Below the pieces are notes generated by a model. It had not been told where the DNA came from and made no database searches. It saw nothing but the letters and a program-made list of their open reading frames with translations. Source: a bacterium BMS3Bbin10 (GTDB taxonomy: Bacteria > Pseudomonadota > Alphaproteobacteria > Rhizobiales > Methyloligellaceae). Taken from it: DNA of 64,000 nucleotides. The stretch lies in NCBI GenBank assembly GCA_002897995.1, contig BDTT01000059.1:42215-106214 (forward strand), given 5' to 3'. Made by a program: the position numbers and the translations under genes. Numbering within the stretch: position 1 is the first letter of the stretch; every line of letters begins with the position of its first letter. Positions 43,480-51,564 of the stretch are shown piece after piece.

Positions 43480-45668
43480 GCGTTGAGGCGGCGATACCGC
43501 AACCACATGGCGCGGACTCAGCTGGTGACACATGCCGCGAGGAGCGCACTCTTTCCCTGGTTGTGGAAAATATGAACTGCGGAGGATGCCTGCGGTCTGT
43601 CGAAAAGGCGGTAAGCGCTGTGCCCGGAGTGGCGCATGCGCGCGCCAACCTCTCCGCCAAACGCATCATGCTGCGATTCGACCCCGAACAATGCGCGGAA
43701 GACACTCTGGTCGAGGCCCTCGCCGGGGCCGGTTTCCGGGCGGCGGTGATGGAGGCCGGTAAAGACGCCGATGCGGATCTGGCCGAACGCCGGTATCTGC
43801 GCCGCGTGGCCATCGCCGGATTCGCCGCCGCGAACATCATGCTGCTTTCCCTCTCCGTCTGGTGGGGAAACGCGAGTGACATGGATGAGGTTACTCAGGC
43901 CCTCTTTCATCGCCTCTCCGCACTGATCGCACTGCCGGTCGTGGCCTATGCGGGCCAGCCATTCTTTTCTTCTGCGATTTCCGCATTGAAGGCGCGGCGC
44001 CTGAACATGGATGTGCCCATATCGCTCGCCGTCATACTCGCCACGGCAATGAGCGTCTTCCAGACGCTGAACGGGTCGCAGCAGGTCTATTTCGATGCGG
44101 CTGTGACGCTGTTGTTTTTCCTGCTGATCGGCCGATGGCTGGACCAGCGCCTGCGGACGCGCGCGCATGGTGAAGCGCAGAACCTGCTCAGTCTCCAAAG
44201 CGGATTCGCGACCGTTATCAGCGCAGGCGGCAAGCAGCGAAATATACCTGCATATGCACTCACGCCCGGCGACAAGGTTTTGATTTCGGCGGGAGAAAGA
44301 GTGCCCGCCGACGGCGTCCTGCTGAGCGGCCGGGGCCAGATCGATCAGAGCCTGATAACCGGTGAAAGCGATCCGGCATGGATTGACCGGGGCGATGCGA
44401 TTCACGCCGGAACGCTCAATCTGGGCCAGCCGATTACTCTTGAGGTCACAGCCGCGGATGAAATGACTCTGTTGGCTGAAATCGGCCGGCTTATGGCTAA
44501 CGCGGAGCAGGGGCGCACGTCCTACCGCAAGCTTGCCGACCGGATGGCGCGAATTTACGCGCCCGCCGTTCATCTCCTCGGTGCGGTGACCTTCATCACC
44601 TGGCTCCTGCTGGGGGCCGGCTGGGAAACGGCGCTGACTTATGCCATTGCCGTCCTCATAATTACCTGCCCCTGCGCGCTGGCGCTGGCCGTACCGGCGG
44701 TGCAAATCGCGGCGGCCAGCCGCTTGTTCCGCAATGGCGTTATCCTGAAAAACGCCGACGCGCTGGAGCGTCTCGCCGAAATCGACACAATTGTATTTGA
44801 CAAGACCGGGACCCTGACGCTGGGGCATCCGTCACTCATCAACGGGGATGAAATCTCCGGCAAAACCCTTGCCGCCGCCGCCGCACTCGGCACCGCAAGC
44901 CGCCATCCGTATGCCAAAGCTGTCGTCGAGGCGGCCCGGGCGCGCTTTGGCGAAGTGGACGCGGGGACGGATGTCGAGGAACGGCCCGGTGAAGGATTAA
45001 GGCGCATTGCGCCCGGTGGTGAGGAACGCCTCGGCGCTCCCTCATGGTGCGGCGCCCGGGACACAGGCGACGCGTCCCTGTGTTATCGTTCACCAGAGGG
45101 CAAGATCACCCCGTTTCAACTCAGGGACACGCTGCGCCCGGATGCTTTCGAGACGATCAGGCAGCTCAAGGCGCTGGGGTTCAAGGTCTCCCTGCTTTCA
45201 GGTGACCGCAATGGCGCGGTCGAAGAGGCGGCCGCCGCCGCCGGCATTGAAGAATGGCGCGGAGAGGCCAACCCGGCGGAAAAAATCGCGGTGCTGCAAC
45301 GCCTGGGCCGCGGCGGCAAGACCCTGATGGTCGGCGATGGTTTGAATGACGCGCCCGCTCTGGCGCAAGCCCATATTTCCATATCGCCGGCAAAAGCGGT
45401 GGACATTACGCAGCGTTCCGCCGATCTGGTGTTTCAGGGCAACAATCTGGCGCCCGTCCTGGACGCTATCCGCATCGCTGCGCGCGCGCGCAACATGGCG
45501 TTTCAGAATTTTGCCATCGCACTTGCCTACAACACTGTCTGCGTGCCGCTGGCCATGAGCGGCTATGTCACGCCCCTGGTCGCAGCCATTGCCATGTCGA
45601 CATCTTCGATCCTGGTGACTGTAAATGCGCTGCGGCTGGGCGCCGTGCGCGCGGGAGAGGGGACATGA
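43476..45668 (+). CDS. fixI: Copper-exporting P-type ATPase of the cbb3 cluster (CcoI/FixI)
   Basis: P1B ATPase supplying copper to CcoN, usually from cytoplasm to periplasm. The 730-aa protein has an HMA domain with MNCGGC, the TGESDP A-domain motif, the CPCALALA copper site in the membrane, the phosphorylated Asp442 in DKTGTLTLG, and GDGLNDAPAL. Start ATG 43476 overlaps the fixH stop; a longer open frame into fixH is not used. Confidence 0.95.
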   Translation: MSVEAAIPQPHGADSAGDTCREERTLSLVVENMNCGGCLRSVEKAVSAVPGVAHARANLSAKRIMLRFDPEQCAEDTLVEALAGAGFRAAVMEAGKDADADLAERRYLRRVAIAGFAAANIMLLSLSVWWGNASDMDEVTQALFHRLSALIALPVVAYAGQPFFSSAISALKARRLNMDVPISLAVILATAMSVFQTLNGSQQVYFDAAVTLLFFLLIGRWLDQRLRTRAHGEAQNLLSLQSGFATVISAGGKQRNIPAYALTPGDKVLISAGERVPADGVLLSGRGQIDQSLITGESDPAWIDRGDAIHAGTLNLGQPITLEVTAADEMTLLAEIGRLMANAEQGRTSYRKLADRMARIYAPAVHLLGAVTFITWLLLGAGWETALTYAIAVLIITCPCALALAVPAVQIAAASRLFRNGVILKNADALERLAEIDTIVFDKTGTLTLGHPSLINGDEISGKTLAAAAALGTASRHPYAKAVVEAARARFGEVDAGTDVEERPGEGLRRIAPGGEERLGAPSWCGARDTGDASLCYRSPEGKITPFQLRDTLRPDAFETIRQLKALGFKVSLLSGDRNGAVEEAAAAAGIEEWRGEANPAEKIAVLQRLGRGGKTLMVGDGLNDAPALAQAHISISPAKAVDITQRSADLVFQGNNLAPVLDAIRIAARARNMAFQNFAIALAYNTVCVPLAMSGYVTPLVAAIAMSTSSILVTVNALRLGAVRAGEGT

Positions 45669-45817
45669 ACGCACTCGCCTGGTTGATACCCGCAGCTCTC
45701 TTCCTCGGGTTTCTCGGACTGGTCGCCTTCCTGTGGTCGCTGAACTCAGGCCAGTACGAAGATCTGGATGGAGCGGCCTGGCGGGCGATCAATGATGATG
45801 AGGACGGACCGGATTAG
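45665..45817 (+). CDS. ccoS: cbb3 oxidase maturation protein CcoS/FixS
   Basis: 50-aa single-span protein required for cofactor insertion into CcoN. It has a membrane helix (LIPAALFLGFLGLVAFLW) and the QYEDLDGAAWRAIND motif characteristic of FixS. It overlaps fixI by ATGA upstream, and overlaps the DUF2189 gene end-to-end by 4 bp. Confidence 0.94.
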   Translation: MNALAWLIPAALFLGFLGLVAFLWSLNSGQYEDLDGAAWRAINDDEDGPD

Positions 45818-46599
45818 TCCCCCGGAGCGGGACCGATCAGGCTCTTGTAGGCATGCCAGCTCGCATGCCCGATCAGCGGAAATACAAACACCAATCCAAG
45901 AAAAAACGTAGCGAACGCAAACACCATCAAGGCGGCGATAAGAGCAGCCCAAAGCAGCATCGTTACCGGGTTGCGCGCGACGGCCTGAATGCTCGTCAAC
46001 GAGGCTGTCACAACGTCGATCTCGCGGCGCATCAAAAGCGGAATGGATACCGCGGTCACGGCAAAGACCAGCAGCGCCAGCACGGCGCCTGTTAGCGAGC
46101 CGATAACAAGAAGCCCGATCCCGCTCGGGGTGAACAGCAGCGAGGGGAGGAGGTTCTCAAGCTGAAGAGACTGCGGTCCGAGAAACAGCATGAATTGCAA
46201 AAAGGCAAGCTCGAGCCAGACGAAATAGATGATCAGCAAGAACACGCCCATAAAGGCCAGCTGCCCCGGCGAGCGCACGCTGAACGCAATCATGTCAGCC
46301 AAGGTGACACTCTCATTGGCCTCGAGACGGCGCGAGGTTTCATACAGGCCGACCGCGATCATGGGTCCGAGCAGCAAAAAACCGCCAGCCAGCGGCAACA
46401 TGAGGGACAGCGCGCCGGCAAAATAAAGTCCAAAAAAAAGCATCAAGGATATCGCGGTAAAGAGCACGCCGAACGACAGACTCACATGCGGCGCGCGCAA
46501 TAAATCGCTCCACCCCGCGGCAAGCCACTTCCAGGGTGAGTCGAGGGGGACTGTGTTCACGCTATGAACATTTACGCCCTGCGCTTTTCCCGTGGCCAT
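45814..46599 (-). CDS. DUF2189 family integral membrane protein
   Basis: 261 aa, about six hydrophobic segments, with a short cytoplasmic N-terminus (DSPWKWLAAGWSDLLRAPHV) and VFAFATFFLGLVFVFPLIGH near the C-terminus, which fit DUF2189 as I recall it. Function is unknown. It converges with ccoS and may be a neighbour acquired with the oxidase cluster. Confidence 0.8.
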   Translation of the reverse strand: MATGKAQGVNVHSVNTVPLDSPWKWLAAGWSDLLRAPHVSLSFGVLFTAISLMLFFGLYFAGALSLMLPLAGGFLLLGPMIAVGLYETSRRLEANESVTLADMIAFSVRSPGQLAFMGVFLLIIYFVWLELAFLQFMLFLGPQSLQLENLLPSLLFTPSGIGLLVIGSLTGAVLALLVFAVTAVSIPLLMRREIDVVTASLTSIQAVARNPVTMLLWAALIAALMVFAFATFFLGLVFVFPLIGHASWHAYKSLIGPAPGD

Positions 46600-46900
46600 C
46601 TTTCATCCCCCCTTAATTTTGCCCTCTCCACCGCGCATGCATGTCAATTGCGCATGCGAACAGCCCTGAAATACGCCAGGTAGCCAAGAGCCGAGATCGC
46701 ACCATGACATGAGAATCACGGTGTTTTTCCAATATAGGCGGCATAGTGACTCAGAATAGTGGCGTCACGCCAGCGTCAACCGTGATCCATACGGATAATA
46801 CTGGAGTAACCTGCGACGCGAGCCGCAGTTCGGACCCGCGCAAAAACCCCCGGTTTTGGGTTGGGCAGGCAAACGCTTCAACTGTGACATTTCCGCTTTT
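46600..46900. other. Gene-free region upstream of the ACP-P450 operon
   Basis: About 300 bp with no convincing gene. It contains two GCGCATGC copies (46636 and 46651 area) and the promoter region of the minus-strand DUF2189 gene. The regulatory sites for the ACP-P450 operon lie just beyond its right end. Confidence 0.5.
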
Positions 46901-46914
46901 GTGATTTGGATCAT
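46901..46914 (+). promoter_or_regulatory. CRP/FNR-type operator before the ACP-P450 genes
   Basis: GTGAT-TTGG-ATCAT, 8 of 10 matches to the FNR consensus TTGAT-N4-ATCAA and, read as TGTGA-N6-TCATA, 9 of 10 to the CRP type. A near-identical box lies at 50087-50100: both fit TTTGTGATYTGRATCAKATTC. It is centred 95 bp before the ACP start codon. Confidence 0.65.
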
Positions 46915-46947
46915 ATTCGCGGTCAACCCCGTGCCATATGTACTTTT

Positions 46948-46976
46948 CTTGATCGACATGAAGAATGTCGATCAAG
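46948..46976. promoter_or_regulatory. 12-bp perfect inverted repeat in the ACP leader
   Basis: CTTGATCGACAT (46948-46959), spacer GAAGA, ATGTCGATCAAG (46965-46976): a perfect 12-bp stem. A class II activation site at 46907.5 would place the transcript start near 46949, making this hairpin the extreme 5' end of the mRNA. It could be a stability hairpin, or an operator for a second regulator. Confidence 0.55.
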
Positions 46977-47002
46977 GCAGGCATGTAGACCGGGGGTGGG
47001 GA

Positions 47003-47272
47003 ATGGCCGAAGTCGCGGAAAAGATCATCGACATTCTCGACATTCCGAAGAAGAACATGCAAGAGCCGCCGGAGAATGTCTCGCCGGAAACCCCGATCAG
47101 CGACCTTAACATCGAATTGCTCGATCCCGCGGTGATTGTGTTTGATATCGAAGATACCTTCGGCATCGAAATTCCCTGCAACGCGAATGAGGAGGTCGAG
47201 GATTTCGCGACCGCTGGCTCTATCGCCGGCAAGGCGGAAGAGCTCATCGCAACATCCCGAGCGGCGGCTTGA
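47003..47272 (+). CDS. Acyl-carrier-protein-like protein lacking the phosphopantetheine serine
   Basis: 89 aa aligning along its length with ACP (DLNIELLDPAVIVFDIEDTF against [20 protein letters not shown]). The Ser that carries 4'-phosphopantetheine is Leu39 here (codon TTG at 47117-47119), so the protein should not be holo-converted. Start ATG 47003 follows GGGGGTGGGGA. It is followed by a P450 gene (61-bp gap). It may be a structural or signalling partner rather than an acyl carrier; a single-base read error (TCG to TTG) must be excluded. Confidence 0.8.
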   Translation: MAEVAEKIIDILDIPKKNMQEPPENVSPETPISDLNIELLDPAVIVFDIEDTFGIEIPCNANEEVEDFATAGSIAGKAEELIATSRAAA

Positions 47273-47333
47273 GGCAAGCCACCGGTTATCCGGCGACCAC
47301 CTGAATTCACAAGCGCAAGCCCTGAAAGGATCG

Positions 47334-48695
47334 ATGATGACGGAAGCTCACGCCTATGCCCAGACTCTCGGTGAGGAACAGAGTATCTGGTTCAAGATTT
47401 CGCCTTTCCTCACTGCGGAGAATCCAATGGAGATTCTCATGCGCATGAGCGAGAAGCGGGGCGGTTGCTTCCCGGTCAAGCTGAAGTCGGAAAAAATGTA
47501 TTTCCTGACCGATATCGAGCACATTCGCCACGTCCTCGTCGATAATGTCGACAACTACAACAAGTATTTTGAAGGCCTGAAACCAATATTCGGCAAAGCC
47601 ATGATCACGATAGATGGTTCGCTCTGGCAGAAAATACGCAAGCCGCAGCAGCCATTCTTCCATCCCAGCGTATATGAGGAGTACTTTCCGCATTTGATGA
47701 CCGCCGTTAAGTCGACGATCGAAGACTGGTCAGACTTGGCGGTGCGCGGCTGCGAGGTGGAGATACTGGAACAGACTTGGGGTCTGGCGGCCGATATGGC
47801 TTGCCGGGCGCTGTTCAACCGCGAGATGCCTTTTAATCCGCAGGTGGTTTTTGGCGCGGTCAAGGCCTATACCGACGTGGCGAACCACAAGGCCATCCGC
47901 GCCAAGAAGATGAGCGGCGCGGTGAGCGAAGTCAGCGATGACGAGGACGCGGCGCAGGCGATTGCCGCATGGCTGTCGCTGCCAGACGCCGTAATCGGGG
48001 CGGCTCCTTTGGGCGACAGGGAGAAAACGCTCCTCAAAATGCTGGAACTGGCGGAAGCCGATCCCGCCGTTCCGGAGTTCGATCATCAGCAGGTACTCGA
48101 TGAAATAAAACAATATTTGTGGGCCGGAACGGAGACAACGGCCCTCACGCTGGGCTGGATATTCTATCTGCTCTCGCTGCACCCGGAAATCGCTGAAAAG
48201 ATACGCAGCGAGGGTGAAGAGGTCTACGGGGATCGTGAGCCCAGCTGGGAAGATATACAAAAACTGACCTATACGCGCGCCGTCATGCTCGAGACCCTGC
48301 GGCTGTACCCGCCGGCCTGGGCGCTGATGCGCGCGGCCGCGGAAGAGGACGAAATCGGCGGGTATAAGATAGAGCCGGGCGACAAGATCGTGCTCTCTCC
48401 TTACATGGTCCATCACAATCCGAAATATTGGGATGACCCGGAAAAATTCGACCCGACCCGGTTTCTTCCAGGCTGCATCAAGAAACGCGTCAAATACAGC
48501 TATCTGCCATTCGGTGCGGGCAAGCGTTTCTGCCTTGGCGGACAGCTCTCGCAACTGGAAACCGTGCTGGCGCTGACGATGCTGTTGCGGCGCTTCAGGC
48601 TGGAGTATGCCGGAGACGGTCCTGTGAAATTCGGGGCTTCGGTAATGCTGACGCCCAAGGGCGGACTGCCTTTCAAATTGCACGCGCGCTCCTGA
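47334..48695 (+). CDS. Cytochrome P450
   Basis: Heme-thiolate monooxygenase, 453 aa, soluble. The I-helix oxygen-binding motif is AGTETT (264-269), the ExxR motif is ETLR (320-323) and the heme ligand is Cys400 in FGAGKRFCLGG. No membrane anchor, so a soluble bacterial type. ATG 47334 follows AAAGGATCG. The neighbouring ACP-like gene suggests an acyl-ACP-dependent substrate, as in P450 BioI, but that is inference. No ferredoxin or ferredoxin reductase is in this window. Confidence 0.92.
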   Translation: MMTEAHAYAQTLGEEQSIWFKISPFLTAENPMEILMRMSEKRGGCFPVKLKSEKMYFLTDIEHIRHVLVDNVDNYNKYFEGLKPIFGKAMITIDGSLWQKIRKPQQPFFHPSVYEEYFPHLMTAVKSTIEDWSDLAVRGCEVEILEQTWGLAADMACRALFNREMPFNPQVVFGAVKAYTDVANHKAIRAKKMSGAVSEVSDDEDAAQAIAAWLSLPDAVIGAAPLGDREKTLLKMLELAEADPAVPEFDHQQVLDEIKQYLWAGTETTALTLGWIFYLLSLHPEIAEKIRSEGEEVYGDREPSWEDIQKLTYTRAVMLETLRLYPPAWALMRAAAEEDEIGGYKIEPGDKIVLSPYMVHHNPKYWDDPEKFDPTRFLPGCIKKRVKYSYLPFGAGKRFCLGGQLSQLETVLALTMLLRRFRLEYAGDGPVKFGASVMLTPKGGLPFKLHARS

Positions 48696-48797
48696 GTGCG
48701 AATCGAGCGGCCATCCATCGCCGTTCGCCGGCAAGGTCAGATCAGAAAATCAGCAGATTCCGAAACGCATTTTTTCCGGGCAATGGAAGGATCAAAT

Positions 48798-49040
48798 ATG
48801 ACACAGGAACCAATTGCGGCACAGCTCAGCCCCTATCAGGTCGATGTAAAAAAAGGAGAGACTTACAAATGGTGCCGATGCGGCCGCAGCAAGAACCAGC
48901 CATTTTGCGACGAGTCGCATGAGGGAACTGGCATCACGCCACTCGAATTTGTTGCGGCGGCCGACGAAACGATCATATTGTGCGGCTGCAAGGAGACCGG
49001 GGACGCTCCCTATTGCGATGGAACCCACAATATACTTTGA
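48798..49040 (+). CDS. Double-CDGSH-type iron-sulfur protein
   Basis: 80-aa protein with two CDGSH-like sites: C26-x-C28 ... C37-x3-H41 (CRCGRSKNQPFCDESH) and C62-x-C64 ... C73-x3-H77 (CGCKETGDAPYCDGTH), each of the C-C-C-H pattern that binds [2Fe-2S]. The first has ESH rather than GSH. CDGSH proteins transfer electrons or clusters. Start ATG 48798 follows AATGGAAGGATCAAAT. It may supply electrons to the P450 (inference). Confidence 0.88.
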   Translation: MTQEPIAAQLSPYQVDVKKGETYKWCRCGRSKNQPFCDESHEGTGITPLEFVAAADETIILCGCKETGDAPYCDGTHNIL

Positions 49041-49113
49041 TTTTCCGGCGGCACATATGGCTAGCGTCAATTGGTCCCATGATTGATCTCAAAATATGGG
49101 CATATTCTCCTGT

Positions 49114-49185
49114 TAGTGGCCTAGAATTGCCTAGTGGCCTAGAATTGCCTAGTGGCCTAGAATTGCCTAGTGGCCTAGAATTGCC
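49114..49185. repeat. Four perfect tandem copies of an 18-bp repeat
   Basis: The unit TAGTGGCCTAGAATTGCC is repeated four times without a mismatch. Each unit contains the usually rare tetranucleotide CTAG. It lies between the CDGSH gene and the FNR-type gene, about 75 bp upstream of the latter. If read through, it would encode a 6-residue repeat, but no start or context supports translation. It may be a regulatory site or a slippage-prone sequence. Confidence 0.85.
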
Positions 49186-49258
49186 GTATGGAAGATAATC
49201 CCACTCTGGCGGGGCTATACGTCGCCGGGACGGCTGAGATCAATCGGAGCGACCATTG

Positions 49259-49981
49259 ATGGATGCTGGCATGGCATTTGACCTGGGACGTTGTTATTCC
49301 TGTGTCGCGCGCCGCACCGGGCTTTGCAGTGTGCTGAGCGATAACGCGCTTATGCGATTCAAGAAAATTGCGCACAGGCGCCGCTACGCCGCTGGAGAGC
49401 ATATCTTTTCAGGCGAGGAACAAACGGATTTCTTTGCCTCGGTTTGCTCTGGGGTCGTTAAGCTCACCAAGGTTCTTTTTGACGGACGGCAGCAGGTCGT
49501 TGGCCTGCTTCTCGCGCCCGATACCGTAGGCCGGATATGCCGCAAACGGAGCCCCTATTTCGCTGAGGCGGCGACCGATGTCGAGCTGTGCTGTTTTCCA
49601 CATGGCAGTTTCGAACAGATGCTGGACGGCGTCCCGGAGCTGAAGCAACGGCTTCTTGAACAGACGCTGGACGAGTTGGATTCGGCGCGCGACTGGATGG
49701 TCCTGCTGGGGCGCAAGACGGCGGAAGAAAGGGTGGCGAGCCTCTTTCTCATGCTGGCGACGCGCGCGAATTGCTCAGATTACAGTGAACAAATACAACG
49801 GGACTCTCTGGGCCTTGATCTTCACCTGAAACGTCAGGAAATCGGTGATTTTCTGGGACTGAGCTACGAAACGGTCTGCCGGCAGATCACGGCGCTCAAA
49901 AAGAAGGGTCTTATTGAGCAGCCGGGGCGGCGGCGCTTCAGAATACCCGATACCGAAGCCTTAACCCGGACCGCCGGTTAA
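49259..49981 (+). CDS. FNR/FixK-family transcriptional regulator with iron-sulfur cysteines
   Basis: CRP-FNR regulator, 240 aa. N-terminal cysteines C12-x2-C15-x7-C23 plus a Cys111-Cys112 pair at the FNR Cys122 position suggest an oxygen-labile [4Fe-4S] cluster. The recognition helix reads SYETVCRQ: the FNR E-x-x-S-R pattern is E204-x-x-C207-R208, so the Ser is Cys. Start ATG 49259 is chosen; an in-frame TTG immediately precedes it. It lies between the two operons carrying matching boxes. Confidence 0.88.
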   Translation: MDAGMAFDLGRCYSCVARRTGLCSVLSDNALMRFKKIAHRRRYAAGEHIFSGEEQTDFFASVCSGVVKLTKVLFDGRQQVVGLLLAPDTVGRICRKRSPYFAEAATDVELCCFPHGSFEQMLDGVPELKQRLLEQTLDELDSARDWMVLLGRKTAEERVASLFLMLATRANCSDYSEQIQRDSLGLDLHLKRQEIGDFLGLSYETVCRQITALKKKGLIEQPGRRRFRIPDTEALTRTAG

Positions 49982-50086
49982 AGACGCTCCCTTTCCCCAT
50001 CCGCCCTGAAGCGGAGGCTCGGGGCAGTATTTTGACAAGCCAGCCATCGAAATTTCTTTGCCCTGGGCGCGGTGTTTCTTCCGTTT

Positions 50087-50100
50087 GTGATCTGAATCAG
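50087..50100 (+). promoter_or_regulatory. CRP/FNR-type operator before the oxygenase genes
   Basis: GTGAT-CTGA-ATCAG, nearly identical in its flanks to the site at 46901-46914 (shared TTTGTGATYTGRATCAKATTC). It lies about 120 bp upstream of the first 2OG-oxygenase gene and about 110 bp downstream of the FNR-type gene. The adjacent regulator is the simplest candidate to bind both sites. Confidence 0.65.
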
Positions 50101-50215
50101 ATTCAGCGCCTGTAAATGACGCCATAACATCTTGCAAGTGAACCTGAACCGTTGGCAACGCCGGGGCGAGCCAATATCGAGCCAATATAAAGAACCTGAA
50201 AAAACGGATGATTTC

Positions 50216-50842
50216 GTGATCAATTTTGATGCCATCAAGCGTACCAACGTCACCCGGGAACCGTTTCAGTTTTTTTCCACACCCGGGGTGCTGAGTGCGG
50301 TAGACCTTGCCGCCGCCAGGGCGGACTTTCCGGTTATTCGCGAGCCCGGAATTTTCCCGCTTTCCGAACTTTCCTACGGACCGGCGTTTGCGCGTCTCAT
50401 CGACGACATCACCGGTCTGGAGCTGGAAGACATCATGGGCGAACAGTATGGCGTCGATCTCTCCGACAAGCCGTTGATGGTCACGGTGCGCGGCCGGGCA
50501 CAGGAGAAGGACGGCCGTATTCACACGGACTCGAAAGTGAAACTCGTGACCTGCCTGCTCTATCTGAATGATATTTGGGACGAGAGCACGGGGATGTTGA
50601 GACTTTTGCGGAACCCGGGCGACATCGAGGACTACATCGCGGAGATCCCGCCGAGCGGCGGCACGCTTGTTTCGTTCCTGCGCTCGGACAACTCCTGGCA
50701 TGGCCATAAGCCCTTTGTCGGGGAGAGGCGCTACGTGATGTTCAACTGGATGACATCGCAGGCGGCGCTCGATCGTGAGCTTGGCCGCCACCGCCTTTCA
50801 GCAAAAATCAAACAACTCAACCCATTTGCTTCAAGGAGTTGA
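50216..50842 (+). CDS. 2-oxoglutarate/Fe(II) dioxygenase-like protein
   Basis: 208 aa from GTG 50216; an open frame extends to TTG 50132, but that lies at or before the likely transcript start. The jelly-roll metal triad appears as H103-x-D105 (RIHTDSK) and H162 (NSWHGHK), with R171 or R172 as the 2-oxoglutarate anchor. Substrate unknown; it could hydroxylate a peptide, lipid or small molecule. It is followed 3 bp later by a similar gene. Confidence 0.75.
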   Translation: MINFDAIKRTNVTREPFQFFSTPGVLSAVDLAAARADFPVIREPGIFPLSELSYGPAFARLIDDITGLELEDIMGEQYGVDLSDKPLMVTVRGRAQEKDGRIHTDSKVKLVTCLLYLNDIWDESTGMLRLLRNPGDIEDYIAEIPPSGGTLVSFLRSDNSWHGHKPFVGERRYVMFNWMTSQAALDRELGRHRLSAKIKQLNPFASRS

Positions 50843-50845
50843 GAT

Positions 50846-51520
50846 ATGGGAGGGGGCGTGGAGCTCAATCCGGAGCCTGAGACTGAAGGGAACGCCGTAG
50901 CCCGGTCATTTCCTGCCTGCCTCAAGGCTTCCGACCATGTGACACAGCCATTCGATCACTGGCTTTTGACGAATGCGCTGCCCGAGGGCTTCTGCGAGGC
51001 CATCACCTGTCTGCCCTTCGCGCCGCCGAAAGACAGCGTCTTCAACGGCAAGCGCGAAACCAACAACAGCACGCGCATTTATTTTACTCCGGAGAACCAG
51101 GCCAAGTTTGTCGTCTGCCGGCGCGTGGTTGAGGGATTCAAGGATGCTCGCGTAAAACAGGCCATCGAGGATGAGACCGGCACGGACCTGTCCGGCACGC
51201 GTCTGAGGATCGAGTATTGCCAGGACACCAGCGGCTTTTGGCTTGAGCCGCACACGGACATTCCGGTAAAGAAATTCACGATGCTGGTTTATCTGTCCGA
51301 TAATCCGAACCTCGCCATGGCCGGCACGGATATTCATGAGGGCCCGCCGGAATTCAAATATGTCGGATCCGCGCCCTACGGGAAGAATCTGGGCGTCATT
51401 TTTATTCCCGGAAAGAAAAGCTGGCACGGTGTCGGGCATCATTCATTCAAAGGCGTCCGCAAGTCGATCATTATTAATTTTGTGACCGCTGACTGGCGTG
51501 ATAGCTGGGAACTTGCCTGA
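50846..51520 (+). CDS. Second 2-oxoglutarate/Fe(II) dioxygenase-like protein
   Basis: 224 aa. The metal triad reads H136-x-D138 (EPHTDIPV) and H194 (KSWHGVGH), with R205 as the likely 2-oxoglutarate anchor. It is only loosely similar to the preceding gene, so it may be a diverged pair rather than a recent duplication. ATG 50846 follows AAGGAGTTGAGAT. It is followed 44 bp later by a flavin monooxygenase gene. Confidence 0.75.
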   Translation: MGGGVELNPEPETEGNAVARSFPACLKASDHVTQPFDHWLLTNALPEGFCEAITCLPFAPPKDSVFNGKRETNNSTRIYFTPENQAKFVVCRRVVEGFKDARVKQAIEDETGTDLSGTRLRIEYCQDTSGFWLEPHTDIPVKKFTMLVYLSDNPNLAMAGTDIHEGPPEFKYVGSAPYGKNLGVIFIPGKKSWHGVGHHSFKGVRKSIIINFVTADWRDSWELA

Positions 51521-51564
51521 GGGGAGTCGCCGGTACGAATCGCGATTGAACCTGGAGAGTTTTC

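Noticed and set aside
49114..49185. Possible short CRISPR array
   Set aside because: The 18-bp copies are directly adjacent with no spacers, and no cas genes are present.
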